From positions 3,221,369-3,285,368 of the forward strand of contig NZ_CP100445.1 of NCBI RefSeq assembly GCF_024227435.1: a stretch of 64,000 nucleotides of DNA, written 5' to 3'. The DNA comes from Natrinema caseinilyticum. Lineage in GTDB: Archaea > Halobacteriota > Halobacteria > Halobacteriales > Natrialbaceae. Every line of letters starts with the position of its first letter. Position 1 is the stretch's first letter. The notes under the pieces were generated by a model. It made no database searches, was not told the DNA's origin, and saw nothing but the letters and a program-made list of their open reading frames with translations. Of this stretch, positions 16,087 through 24,118 are shown in pieces. Position numbers and translations under genes: made by a program.

Positions 16087-17070
16087 ATGGACGTTGGACT
16101 CATCGTGACCGCGTACGGTGACATGGACCTCGCGGACGTCGCCATTCGTGCCGAAGACCACGGGTACAGTGCGATCTGGATCGGCGAACTCTGGGGTGCG
16201 AACGCCGTGGTTCAGGCGACCGAGATCGCCTGTCGAACCGACGAGATCCGCATCGGGACGGCGATCCTGAACGTCTATTCGCGCACCCCGGCCGTCCTCG
16301 CGATGACCGCAGCCTCCCTCGAGGACGTCTCCGACGGTCGGTTCACGCTCGGTCTCGGGACGAGCACGAAAATCGCCATCGAAGGCCTCCACGGACGGTC
16401 GTTCGATCGACCGGTCCGGCGCGCTCACGAGACGATCGAACTCGTCCGCGCGTTCACCGCCGGCGACGGCGAGCCGGTCGAGTACGAAGGCGAGTTACTC
16501 GAGGCGTCGTCGTTCCCGTCGCTCGACGTGTCCGTCCCGATCTACCACGCCGGCCTCGGACCGGCCAACCGCCGCGTCGTCGGCCGACTCTGTGACGGCT
16601 GGATTCCGCACAACATCCCCTTCTCGCGACTCGACGAGGCGTTCGAGGAGGTCGCAGCGGCCGCGCGGGAACGCGACCGGGATCCGGACGAGATCGCCAT
16701 CGCACCGTACGTTCCGTCGGCGGTCAGCGACGACCCGGACGAGGCGCGCGATACCCTGCGCCGTCACATCGCCTACTACGTGGGAAGCGGCGAGGGCTAC
16801 CGACGGGCGGTCGCGTCGAAGTTCCCGGACGCGGCCGACCGGGTCGCCGAGGCCTGGCGCGGCGGCGACAAGGGGGACGCCGCGAACGCGGTGACCGAGG
16901 AGATGCTCGCCGATCTCGGGGTCGCGGGAACGCCCGCGGACGCGCGCGAACAGCTCCGGACGCTGGTCGACGAGACGGGGATCGACCATCCGATCGTCGT
17001 CGTCCCCGACCCGGCCTCGCGGGAGGTGACCGAGACAACGATCGACGCGCTCGCACCCGAGCGGCTGTAG
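16087..17070 (+). CDS. LLM-class (F420-type) flavin-dependent oxidoreductase
   Basis: A 327-residue TIM-barrel protein of the luciferase-like monooxygenase superfamily, in the branch close to F420-dependent methylene-H4MPT reductase (Mer). Typical segments: MDVGLIVTAYGDMDLADVAI, SAIWIGELWGANAVVQATEI, RIGTAILNVYSRTPAVLAMT, FTLGLGTSTKIAIEG and the flavin/F420-contacting GRLCDGWIPHNIP. Haloarchaea make F420 and have several such enzymes with unknown substrates. The ATG at 16087 begins the first beta strand; upstream in-frame codons are the shadow of the divergent membrane gene. Confidence 0.88.
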   Translation: MDVGLIVTAYGDMDLADVAIRAEDHGYSAIWIGELWGANAVVQATEIACRTDEIRIGTAILNVYSRTPAVLAMTAASLEDVSDGRFTLGLGTSTKIAIEGLHGRSFDRPVRRAHETIELVRAFTAGDGEPVEYEGELLEASSFPSLDVSVPIYHAGLGPANRRVVGRLCDGWIPHNIPFSRLDEAFEEVAAAARERDRDPDEIAIAPYVPSAVSDDPDEARDTLRRHIAYYVGSGEGYRRAVASKFPDAADRVAEAWRGGDKGDAANAVTEEMLADLGVAGTPADAREQLRTLVDETGIDHPIVVVPDPASREVTETTIDALAPERL

Positions 17071-17752
17071 CTATCTCTTTTCGAGGCGAGAATCCCCGCC
17101 CGTTAGGGCGGGTGTGACGCCGACAACTCCGACACGATCGTGAGCCCGCTTCGCCGTCGGGTTCGGGATCGGTTTCCGCAGCACACCGTAGCTGACGTAG
17201 TCGAACTCCTCGCGAACGTCGACGATTCGCGGCCCGGTGTCTTCCGTCCGGATGTCGCCGCTCTCGAGGACCGGTTCCCGCTGAACGACGCCGCCGAACG
17301 GCGATCGATGTCGATCGTCCCCCGAGTGCCGACCGCTCGAGTGCGCAGTGGGCGCGGGCGTCGAAGCTCGCCGGACACGAGGCGGTCACGCCGTCGCAGC
17401 ACCGACGTCTCGCGACGGTGCCGTCGGTGCTCGCGGGGAGCGCACGCTGTCGTGGGAAGGCCCCCCGATGGCGGCGAGTCGAATCGTACCCCGGGCCGGT
17501 TCGCGCCGCCGGTCTCGCCGCGTGACGTTCGAAAACGCGTCCTCGAGTACCGGACGCTCGGAACGAACGCCGCGAAAACGGACTTCGGTGACCGTGACTC
17601 TCGGCAGTGAACACCTGTCACGTCCGATGATACAACACCGATCGAGTTTCAGCCGCCGTATCAATTGGTGGTATTCCCACAGATCGTCCGTTCGAAGGAA
17701 AAAGTTATTCAATATCCCCCACTGATATGCGATCAACCACAGGTGACGTGAA
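17071..17752. other. Intergenic region with IS end and possible gene remnant
   Basis: About 680 bp. It starts with an IS1341-type left end (17086-17133). On the minus strand one frame to its right reads GGVVQREPVLESGDIRTEDT, then VDVREEFDYVSYGVLRKPIP with no start codon nearby and runs into the IS end, which looks like the C-terminus of a truncated gene; the family is unknown. The last 60 bp are AT-rich (AAAAAGTTATTCAATAT) and form the nadA promoter region. Confidence 0.4.
17086..17133 (+). mobile_element. Solo left end of an IS1341-type element
   Basis: GAGGCGAGAATCCCCGCCC, then GTTA, GGGCGGG and GACGCCGACAAC. It lines up with the intact element's left end at 10181 (GAGGCGGATGCCCCGACC ... 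GGAAGCCGACAAC): same GAGGCG start, same hairpin position, same GCCGACAAC end. The stem is CCCGCCC/GGGCGGG with a GTTA loop. No tnpB follows on the plus strand, so this is a remnant. Confidence 0.6.
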
Positions 17753-18886
17753 ATGGTCAAAATGGAAACGGCGGAGCTAGAAACCGATTTGAGTCTGTTC
17801 AAATACGACAACCTCGAGCAACTGCCGCCCCGATACCGGGATCTCGAGGCCGAGGAACGGACCGAACGCATCGAGGCGGCGCTCTCGGAACTCGGCGACG
17901 ACGTCGTCATCCTGGGTCACAATTATCAGCGACGGGAGATCGTCGAACACGCCGACTTCATCGGCGACTCGTACCAGCTCTCGAAGGAAGCGGCCAACGC
18001 GGACGCCGAGTACGTGATCTTCGGCGGCGTGACGTTCATGGCCGAGAGCGCGGACATCATCACGGACGACGACCAGTCCGTGATCCTTCCGAGCATGGAA
18101 GCGTCGTGTCCGATGGCGGGGATGGCCGAGGCGCTCCAGGTCGACAGCGCGTGGGCCGAAATCACCGATGCGGCCCCCGACGCGAACATCATCCCGATCA
18201 CCTACATGAACTCCTACGCGGACCTGAAGGCATTCTGTGCCAGCCAGGGGGGACTCGTCTGTACCTCCTCGAACGCGCACAAAGCGTTCGAGTACGCCTT
18301 CGAAAAGGGCGACAAGGTGCTGTTCCTGCCCGACAAGCACCTCGGAGAAAACACCGCCCACCGGCTCGGCATGGAAGACGAGATCGCCGAGTGGGACCCC
18401 TGGGACCCCGAGGGTAAGGACGCCGACGACGTCGCGGACAGCGACATCATCCTCTGGGACGGCTACTGCCAGGTCCACGAGCGGTTCCGGGTGGACCACG
18501 TAGACCGGGTTCGCGAAGCGAACCCGGATGCGAAGGTCATCGTCCACCCGGAGTGTCGCCGCGACGTCGTCGAGGCGGCGGACGTGGCCGGATCGACGGC
18601 GACGATCTGCGAGACGGTCGAAAACGCGGCCCCGGGCGACACCTGGGCCATCGGTACCGAAATTCACCTCACGAACCACCTCCAGCGCTGGCACCCCGAG
18701 GTGAACGTCGTGCCCCTCTGTGGCGACGCCTGCATGGACTGCAACGCCATGCGTCAGATCGACCCCAACTACCTCACCTGGGTTCTCGAGGAACTCGCCG
18801 AGGGTCGCGAACACAACGTGATCGAGGTCGCACCCGAGGAGAAGGAACTCGCGGGCGTCGCGCTCGATCGAATGCTCGAGATCTGA
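17753..18886 (+). CDS. nadA: Quinolinate synthase NadA
   Basis: A 377-residue quinolinate synthase, which condenses iminoaspartate and dihydroxyacetone phosphate to quinolinate, the second step of de novo NAD synthesis. The [4Fe-4S] cysteines are in EASCPMAGMAEA, HPECRRDV and the C-terminal CGDACMDCNAM. The family opening ILGHNYQRREIVEHADFIGD is clear. A Shine-Dalgarno-like AGGTGA ends about 8 bp before the ATG at 17753, unusual among the leaderless genes here; a second ATG three codons later would be too close. nadB follows after 25 bp, so nadAB is an operon. Confidence 0.96.
   Translation: MVKMETAELETDLSLFKYDNLEQLPPRYRDLEAEERTERIEAALSELGDDVVILGHNYQRREIVEHADFIGDSYQLSKEAANADAEYVIFGGVTFMAESADIITDDDQSVILPSMEASCPMAGMAEALQVDSAWAEITDAAPDANIIPITYMNSYADLKAFCASQGGLVCTSSNAHKAFEYAFEKGDKVLFLPDKHLGENTAHRLGMEDEIAEWDPWDPEGKDADDVADSDIILWDGYCQVHERFRVDHVDRVREANPDAKVIVHPECRRDVVEAADVAGSTATICETVENAAPGDTWAIGTEIHLTNHLQRWHPEVNVVPLCGDACMDCNAMRQIDPNYLTWVLEELAEGREHNVIEVAPEEKELAGVALDRMLEI
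18505..18527. repeat. Perfect 10-bp hairpin with GAA loop inside nadA
   Basis: CCGGGTTCGC pairs with GCGAACCCGG around GAA. It encodes part of DRVREANPDA. A single occurrence could be chance in GC-rich DNA, but the GAA loop matches the hairpins inside nadB. Confidence 0.5.
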
Positions 18887-18911
18887 TCGTGCTCACGAAC
18901 GTGATCCACAC

Positions 18912-20528
18912 ATGACCGAAACAGACACCGCCACGGCGACCACGACCGACGGCGAAACGACCGACGTCCTCGTCGTCGGCAGCGGCATCGCGGGCTGTGC
19001 GGCCGCGCTCGCGGCCGCCAGGACGGGCGCGGACGTCCTCCTGGTGACGAAGGCGACGAAACCCGACGACGCGAGCACCGACTGGGCGCAGGGCGGCATC
19101 TCGACGACTCGCGGGAACCCCGAATCGCTCAAGAAAGACATCATCGACGCCAGCGACGGCACCGCCGATCCGGACGCCGTCGACGTTCTGGTCGAACACG
19201 CCGACGACGTCGTCGAAGACGTTCTCATCGACACCCTCGAGGTGGGATTCGACGAGACCGACGACGGCGCGCTCGACTACACGCGGGAGGCCGCCCACTC
19301 CGAATACCGAATCCTCCACGTCGACGCCGCGACCGGCACGCACATCCTGCGACCGTTCCTGAACCACGTCGACGATCACGAGCGCATCGAGGTTCGCCAG
19401 GACACCGCCGCGCTCGAGTTGATCACCGCCGAGGGACGCGTCCACGGCGTCGTCAGTGACGAAGAACCGACCGGCAAGCCGATCTACGCCGGCACGACGG
19501 TCCTCGCAACGGGCGGTATCGGCGCGCTCTACGGCCGCTCGACCAATCCCGACGACGCGACCGGCGACGGCATCGCCATGGCCGCCCTCGCGGGTGCGGA
19601 CGTCGCCGACCTCGAGTACGTCCAGTTCCATCCCACCGCGTATGCGGGAAGCGAGGCGCGTAGCGCCTCGAAGCAAAGCGGCGAAGCCGCGGTGCGAGAC
19701 GACACGTTCTTACTCTCCGAGGCGCTGCGCGGTGAGGGGGCGGTCCTCCGCAACGGCGACGGCGAGCGGTTCATGGAGGACTACCACCCGCAGGGCGACC
19801 TCGCGCCGCGTGACGTGGTCGCTCGCGGGGTCGAGGCCGAACGCGACGCGACCGGTGAAGTCGTCCTCGACGTGAGTCCACTCGAATTCGAGGCGGAGTA
19901 TCCTGCCATCGCCGCGAAGTGTCGCGACCGGGGTATCGACGGCGACGAGATTCCCGTCGCGCCGTGCGAACACTTCCTCTGTGGCGGGATCGACGTCGAC
20001 GACCGCGGGCGCACGAGCCTCGATCGGCTCTACGCCGTCGGCGAGTGCGCCCGCACCGGCGTCCACGGTGCGAACCGACTGGCGAGTACGAGCCTGCTCG
20101 AGGGACTCGTCTGGGGGCTCCGAGCGGGCGGGGACGCGGCCAGCGAGGTGCAACGCGCCTCGAGGCGAAGCGGTGAAACCGCGGAGCGATTCGAACCCGA
20201 GGTCGTCGAGGCCCCCGACCTCCTGAATCGGGACCCGGAACTGCCCGAGCGCTTCGCCGCGGAGAAGTTTACCCGTCTGAAACGGACGATGGACGAGTAT
20301 CTGGGTCTCGAGCGCGATCCCGACGATATCGCACGCGCGAGCGCCGTCCTCAGGCGGCTCAAAGGCGAGGTCGACGCCTACACCCGCACGCGAACGGCTC
20401 GCGACCTGTACGAACTCCGCAACGCCAGCGTCACCGCGTTGTTGATAGCGCGCGCGGCGGGTGAGAACACCGAGTCGGTGGGTTGTCACTACGTCGCCGA
20501 CGACGAAGCGCCCCTCGCGGAACGATAG
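18912..20528 (+). CDS. nadB: L-aspartate oxidase NadB
   Basis: A 538-residue FAD enzyme that oxidises L-aspartate to iminoaspartate for NadA. FAD-binding GSGIAGCAAALAAA is at residues 23-36. The substrate-site regions DWAQGGIS, ATGGIGALYGRSTNP, LSEALRGEGA and the GVHGANRLASTSLLEGLVWG signature are all present. Two short in-frame segments stand out: SASKQSGEAAVR after FHPTAYAGSEAR, and RASRRSGETAER near the start of the C-terminal part. They are encoded by matching palindromic DNA (19652-19690 and 20155-20182) and lie where relatives have variable loops. The gene follows nadA by 25 bp. nadC is 1.4 kb further on, separated by an opposite-strand channel gene. Confidence 0.95.
   Translation: MTETDTATATTTDGETTDVLVVGSGIAGCAAALAAARTGADVLLVTKATKPDDASTDWAQGGISTTRGNPESLKKDIIDASDGTADPDAVDVLVEHADDVVEDVLIDTLEVGFDETDDGALDYTREAAHSEYRILHVDAATGTHILRPFLNHVDDHERIEVRQDTAALELITAEGRVHGVVSDEEPTGKPIYAGTTVLATGGIGALYGRSTNPDDATGDGIAMAALAGADVADLEYVQFHPTAYAGSEARSASKQSGEAAVRDDTFLLSEALRGEGAVLRNGDGERFMEDYHPQGDLAPRDVVARGVEAERDATGEVVLDVSPLEFEAEYPAIAAKCRDRGIDGDEIPVAPCEHFLCGGIDVDDRGRTSLDRLYAVGECARTGVHGANRLASTSLLEGLVWGLRAGGDAASEVQRASRRSGETAERFEPEVVEAPDLLNRDPELPERFAAEKFTRLKRTMDEYLGLERDPDDIARASAVLRRLKGEVDAYTRTRTARDLYELRNASVTALLIARAAGENTESVGCHYVADDEAPLAER
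19652..19690 (+). repeat. In-frame double-hairpin palindrome, copy A (in nadB)
   Basis: First stem CGAGGCGC-gta-GCGCCTCG (19652-19670), then AAGCAAA, then second stem GCGGC-gaa-GCCGC (19678-19690). From 19664 it matches copy B at about 29 of 34 positions and is read in the same frame. Confidence 0.75.
20155..20182 (+). repeat. In-frame double-hairpin palindrome, copy B (in nadB)
   Basis: Perfect palindrome CGCCTCGAGGCG (20156-20167), then second stem GCGGT-gaa-ACCGC (20170-20182). Compared with copy A the second stem has C to T on one side and G to A on the other, so pairing is kept by a compensatory change. Confidence 0.75.
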
Positions 20529-20568
20529 CGCCCATCCGTCGCGCCACTTCCGTCCCGTCCGTCGCTCG

Positions 20569-21750
20569 TTACGGACGCGAATCCGACGGTGAGCTTTCCG
20601 AATCTCCCGACACCGGTCGCCTCTGCTCCCGCCGCCGTGTCGGCGCTGCCCGTTCGGCGGTCGGCTCCGCCCACTCGGTGACCACGTCGTCGCTCGAGAC
20701 GCGGATCTCGCGCTGTGGGAACGGAATGTCGATGTCCGCGTCGGTCAGCGTCTTGTACATCGCTCTGTTGAGCTTGTGCGTCGCTTTGGCCGCGCGCGTC
20801 GGCGAGGCCACCCAGCACAGCAGTTCGTACTGGAGCGCCGAGTCACCGAACGATCGAAACCGCATCCGCGGCTTCGGCGAGTCGAGAACGAGCGATTCCT
20901 CCGCAGCGATCTCGAGAACGAGGTCCTCGAACGCGTCGATGTCCGTCCCGTAGCCGACGCCGATCGGGACTTTGAGTCGCTTCCGGCGCTTCGGAGCCGA
21001 CTGGTTGATCACCTTCGCGGCGTTTAGAACCGAGTTCGGAACGGTGACCAGCACTTCGTCGCGCATCATAAGCGTCGTCGAACGAATGCCGACCGAGACG
21101 ACGGTCCCCGCTTCACCGGAATCCAGTTCGATGTAATCGCCCAGCTTGTAGGTATCGTCGAAGTAGAGCGCGATCCCGCCGAAGAAGTTGGCGACGGTGT
21201 CTTTCGCGGCGAACCCGACGGCGATACCCGCGACGCCGGCGGCCCCGAGCAGCGGCGAGATGCTGTACTCCCACAGCGACAGCAAAACGGCGACCGTGCC
21301 GGCGAAGACGATCAGCGTCCAGACGTTCGAGAAGACGGGCGCGAAGTCGAACCGCGAGCCCTTGTCCTTGATCTCCTCGACGAACCGGTTGACGATCCGG
21401 TTCGAGGCGAACGCCCAGGCGACGATGATGACCGACAGCGACGGCTTTCCGAAGAACGTCTCGAGTTGGTCGTCGGTCACCACGACCGTTTCCGTGACCG
21501 AGGGAAGCTGCGTGAGCAGATAGACGCCCGTCAGCGCGGCCGTCACCACGATCGGCAATCGGAGTTCCTCGACGAGGATGTGATCGTACCGCGTCTTCGT
21601 CCGACTCGTGTATCGAAGCAGCGCCCGGAGAACGACCATCTCGAGGGCGATCGCGATGCCGAGGGAGATGCCGACGAGCAGGATCGTCGCCTGCCAACCG
21701 GGAACGCCGTCGAAGAGCCGCGTGAGTAGATCGAGGAGAGCCGCGTTCAT
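20569..21750 (-). CDS. MscS-family mechanosensitive ion channel
   Basis: A 393-residue small-conductance mechanosensitive channel. Three to five N-terminal hydrophobic segments lead to the pore-lining helix (LLGAAGVAGIAVGFAAKDTV) and the MscS beta domain (ALYFDDTYKLGDYIELDSGE, GTVVSVGIRSTTL, VTVPNSVLNAAKVIN). The tail is polar and disordered. It protects cells on hypo-osmotic shock. It lies on the opposite strand between nadB and nadC, so it breaks what would otherwise be a nadABC run. The start at 21750 (MNAALLDLLTRLFDG) is the first possible and fits. Confidence 0.93.
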   Translation of the reverse strand: MNAALLDLLTRLFDGVPGWQATILLVGISLGIAIALEMVVLRALLRYTSRTKTRYDHILVEELRLPIVVTAALTGVYLLTQLPSVTETVVVTDDQLETFFGKPSLSVIIVAWAFASNRIVNRFVEEIKDKGSRFDFAPVFSNVWTLIVFAGTVAVLLSLWEYSISPLLGAAGVAGIAVGFAAKDTVANFFGGIALYFDDTYKLGDYIELDSGEAGTVVSVGIRSTTLMMRDEVLVTVPNSVLNAAKVINQSAPKRRKRLKVPIGVGYGTDIDAFEDLVLEIAAEESLVLDSPKPRMRFRSFGDSALQYELLCWVASPTRAAKATHKLNRAMYKTLTDADIDIPFPQREIRVSSDDVVTEWAEPTAERAAPTRRREQRRPVSGDSESSPSDSRP

Positions 21751-21898
21751 ACGGGGAAAAGGAAGATGGACGAGGTAATAGTTTCTGAAGCCCGACTGTC
21801 AAATTTACGCGACCGTCCCCGAAGCGAACAGGTAGTTCCGCGGTCGGCACAAACGGGCCCTTTATTTCCGGCGGGGCCGCACCCGCATCCACGGCTGC

Positions 21899-22714
21899 AT
21901 GATCACCGACGCACAAATCGAACGCTGGCTGCGCGAGGACGTCGGCCACCACGACGTCAGCAATCAGGTCCCGGGCGAGACGACCGGTCGACTCGTTGCC
22001 AAAGAATCGGGCGCCGTCGCCGGCCTCGAGGCCGCGGCGGCCGTCTTCGGCTCTCTCGACGTGTCCGTGACCGATCGGCTCGAGGACGGGACCGACGTCG
22101 ACGCCGGCGACGAACTGCTCCGGGTCGTCGGTCCGGCACGGTCGGTCCTTCGGGGGGAGCGGGTCGCCGTCAACCTCGCGGGCCACGCCTCGGGGATCGC
22201 GACGCGGACGCGCGACGCCGTCGAGAACGCGCGGACCGAATCGGACGACGTGGCGATCGCAGCGACGCGAAAGACGACGCCCGGTCTGCGAGGGCTGGAG
22301 AAACGCGCCGTCGTCGCGGGCGGCGGCGACACCCATCGGCTCGACCTCTCTCACATGGCGATGGTCAAGGACAACCACATCGCGGAGATGGGCCTCGAGA
22401 ATGCGGTCGCTCACTTCCAGGAGGAGACGTCGTTCGTAACGAAGATCGACGTCGAGGTCGAAGACGTCGCTGACGCCCCCCGGGCGGCCGAGGCGGGTGC
22501 GGACATCGTCCTGCTCGACAACATGACGCCCGAGGAGACGCGGGCGGCCGTCGACGACCTCGCCGATTACGAGGGCGTCCTGACCGAAGCGAGCGGCGGT
22601 ATCACGGTCGCGGACGTCCCGGCGTACGCCGCGACGGGCGTCGACGTGATCTCGATGGGGTCGCTCACCCACTCGGCACCGTCGCTCGATCTGTCGTTTC
22701 GCACCGGCCGGTGA
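21899..22714 (+). CDS. nadC: Nicotinate-nucleotide pyrophosphorylase (carboxylating) NadC
   Basis: A 271-residue quinolinate phosphoribosyltransferase, converting quinolinate and PRPP to nicotinate mononucleotide. Seen: N-terminal EDVGHHDVSNQVPGE, the KTTPGLRGLEKRAVVAGGGD motif with catalytic lysine/arginine residues, HRLDLSHMAMVKDNHI, and the C-terminal SGGITVADVPAYAATGVDVI phosphate-binding part. A TTTATTT element 35-40 bp upstream indicates its own promoter, needed because the mscS gene separates it from nadAB. Confidence 0.95.
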   Translation: MITDAQIERWLREDVGHHDVSNQVPGETTGRLVAKESGAVAGLEAAAAVFGSLDVSVTDRLEDGTDVDAGDELLRVVGPARSVLRGERVAVNLAGHASGIATRTRDAVENARTESDDVAIAATRKTTPGLRGLEKRAVVAGGGDTHRLDLSHMAMVKDNHIAEMGLENAVAHFQEETSFVTKIDVEVEDVADAPRAAEAGADIVLLDNMTPEETRAAVDDLADYEGVLTEASGGITVADVPAYAATGVDVISMGSLTHSAPSLDLSFRTGR

Positions 22715-22730
22715 ATCCGCGCGCGCCGGG

Positions 22731-23294
22731 TCACTCCGCGGTCCAATTTTGCACGTCTGACTCCTCGAGGAACAGCGACGGGTCGTCGTGGGAGAAGCTG
22801 ACCCAGCCGTCGTCCGGGTCCGACAGGACGTGAATCAACAGTTCTTCGTCGACGAGCGCCGTTTCGAAGACGGAACGCGCCTCGGTGATGTCGTAGGAAA
22901 GCGGGACGAAGATCGCGGTTTCTTCGTCCTCGTCGCGCTCGACCGCGAGCGCGACCCGCCGATCGCTGCCCCCGTCGGCGAGCGGGCGGTAGTAGACGTC
23001 CGCGGCCGAGATCGTGATCCCGCCCGTTTCGATCCGGTCCGAGACGAGGTCGTACTCGTCGTCGGAGACCGTGACGTCGAGTCCGATCCGCTCGTCGCTC
23101 TCGACCGGCGAGACCCCGGTGGGCTCGAGAACGACGGCGTTCCAGCCGTCGTCGCGGTACTCCGCGGCGATGTCGCGTGCGTCTTCGAGGAGGTCGCCCC
23201 ACAGCGGCGCCGTCGAATTCGAGCCGTCCGGGTCAGCGTCCGCGTCGTCGTCGGCTGCCGATTCGTCCGTCGTTTCGGGCCGATCCTGCGTCAT
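22731..23294 (-). CDS. Acidic haloarchaeal protein of unknown function
   Basis: A 187-residue protein. Residues 1-30 are a disordered acidic leader (TTDESAADDDADADPDGS). The rest is a compact domain with APLWGDLLEDARDIAAEYRD, WNAVVLEPTGVSPVESDERI, FVPLSYDITEARSVFETALV and HVLSDPDDGWVSFSHDDPSL. It resembles a recurring haloarchaeal family (possibly DUF7529), but I am unsure of the name. No membrane or signal segment. Convergent with nadC, 16 bp between stops. Confidence 0.72.
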   Translation of the reverse strand: MTQDRPETTDESAADDDADADPDGSNSTAPLWGDLLEDARDIAAEYRDDGWNAVVLEPTGVSPVESDERIGLDVTVSDDEYDLVSDRIETGGITISAADVYYRPLADGGSDRRVALAVERDEDEETAIFVPLSYDITEARSVFETALVDEELLIHVLSDPDDGWVSFSHDDPSLFLEESDVQNWTAE

Positions 23295-23358
23295 CGTCTC
23301 CCCTCCGGTCGGTATCGTGACGTCATACTCGAGTAGGCCACCGCGGAACGGGAAAACG

Positions 23359-24060
23359 TTACCTGACGTCGGTTACCGTTTTCCGTGACTCCCCGACCAG
23401 CGCGTCCTCGAGTGCCACCCGAACGCGCTCCGGATCCGACGGCCCGTCCGCGTCTTCGACGGTTCCCACGGTCGACGGATCGAACGGCACCTCGAGCGCG
23501 CCGTAGACGCCCTCGAGAACGTCTGCGAGTTCGCCGCGGTTGGCCACGGGGACGACGCCGGCGACGAGCGCGGCGTCCTGTCGAACGCGCTGTGCGATAC
23601 CGACGAGTTTCCGCTGGCGTCCGACGGCGGTTCCGCCTGCCACCGATAGCGAGTGCGTTCCGGGACAGAACGAGTCCGCCGGCTCGCCGCGGCTCGGCTC
23701 CACGTCAAGCGATCGAAGCGCTCGCGCGACGTCGACCGTGGCCCGCTCGTATCGGTCGGCGGTTCCGGTCCGGAAATCGGCGGTCGGCTCGGCGCGAGCG
23801 AACGCCAGCGTCGTCTCGCCGTCGTACGCGACCGCCCGCCCGCCGACCGCGCGCTCGATCGGCGGAAAGCCGCGCTCGCGCGCGGCCTCGCGGGCGCGAT
23901 CGTACCCACCGCGGCGGGCGTCTCGGCGGCCGAAGGCGATCTGGCGGTGGGGGACCCAGACGCGGACGGCGCGGTCGCCGGTCGCGGCGATCGACAGTAG
24001 CTGCCGACTCACGTCGCGGTCGGCCGCGATCGAGGCCGCTCGCCCACGAAACACGCGCAT
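23359..24060 (-). CDS. Lipoate/biotin protein ligase-family protein (LplA-like)
   Basis: A 233-residue member of the biotin/lipoate A/B ligase fold. Visible motifs are RVWVPHRQIAFGRRDARRGG, the RAVGGRAVAYDGETTLAFA sheet, and GTAVGRQRKLVGIAQRVRQD with the conserved lysine that contacts the acyl-adenylate. It could attach lipoate or octanoate to glycine cleavage H protein or 2-oxoacid dehydrogenase E2. No such substrate gene is nearby, so the exact reaction is open. The ATG at 24060 (MRVFRGRAASIAADRD) is preferred to the one eight codons upstream. Confidence 0.82.
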   Translation of the reverse strand: MRVFRGRAASIAADRDVSRQLLSIAATGDRAVRVWVPHRQIAFGRRDARRGGYDRAREAARERGFPPIERAVGGRAVAYDGETTLAFARAEPTADFRTGTADRYERATVDVARALRSLDVEPSRGEPADSFCPGTHSLSVAGGTAVGRQRKLVGIAQRVRQDAALVAGVVPVANRGELADVLEGVYGALEVPFDPSTVGTVEDADGPSDPERVRVALEDALVGESRKTVTDVR

Positions 24061-24118
24061 AGCGGAACGTCGGACTCGATGCACCTAAACGCTCCCGCCG
24101 CCCAGTGTACGCTACTCG

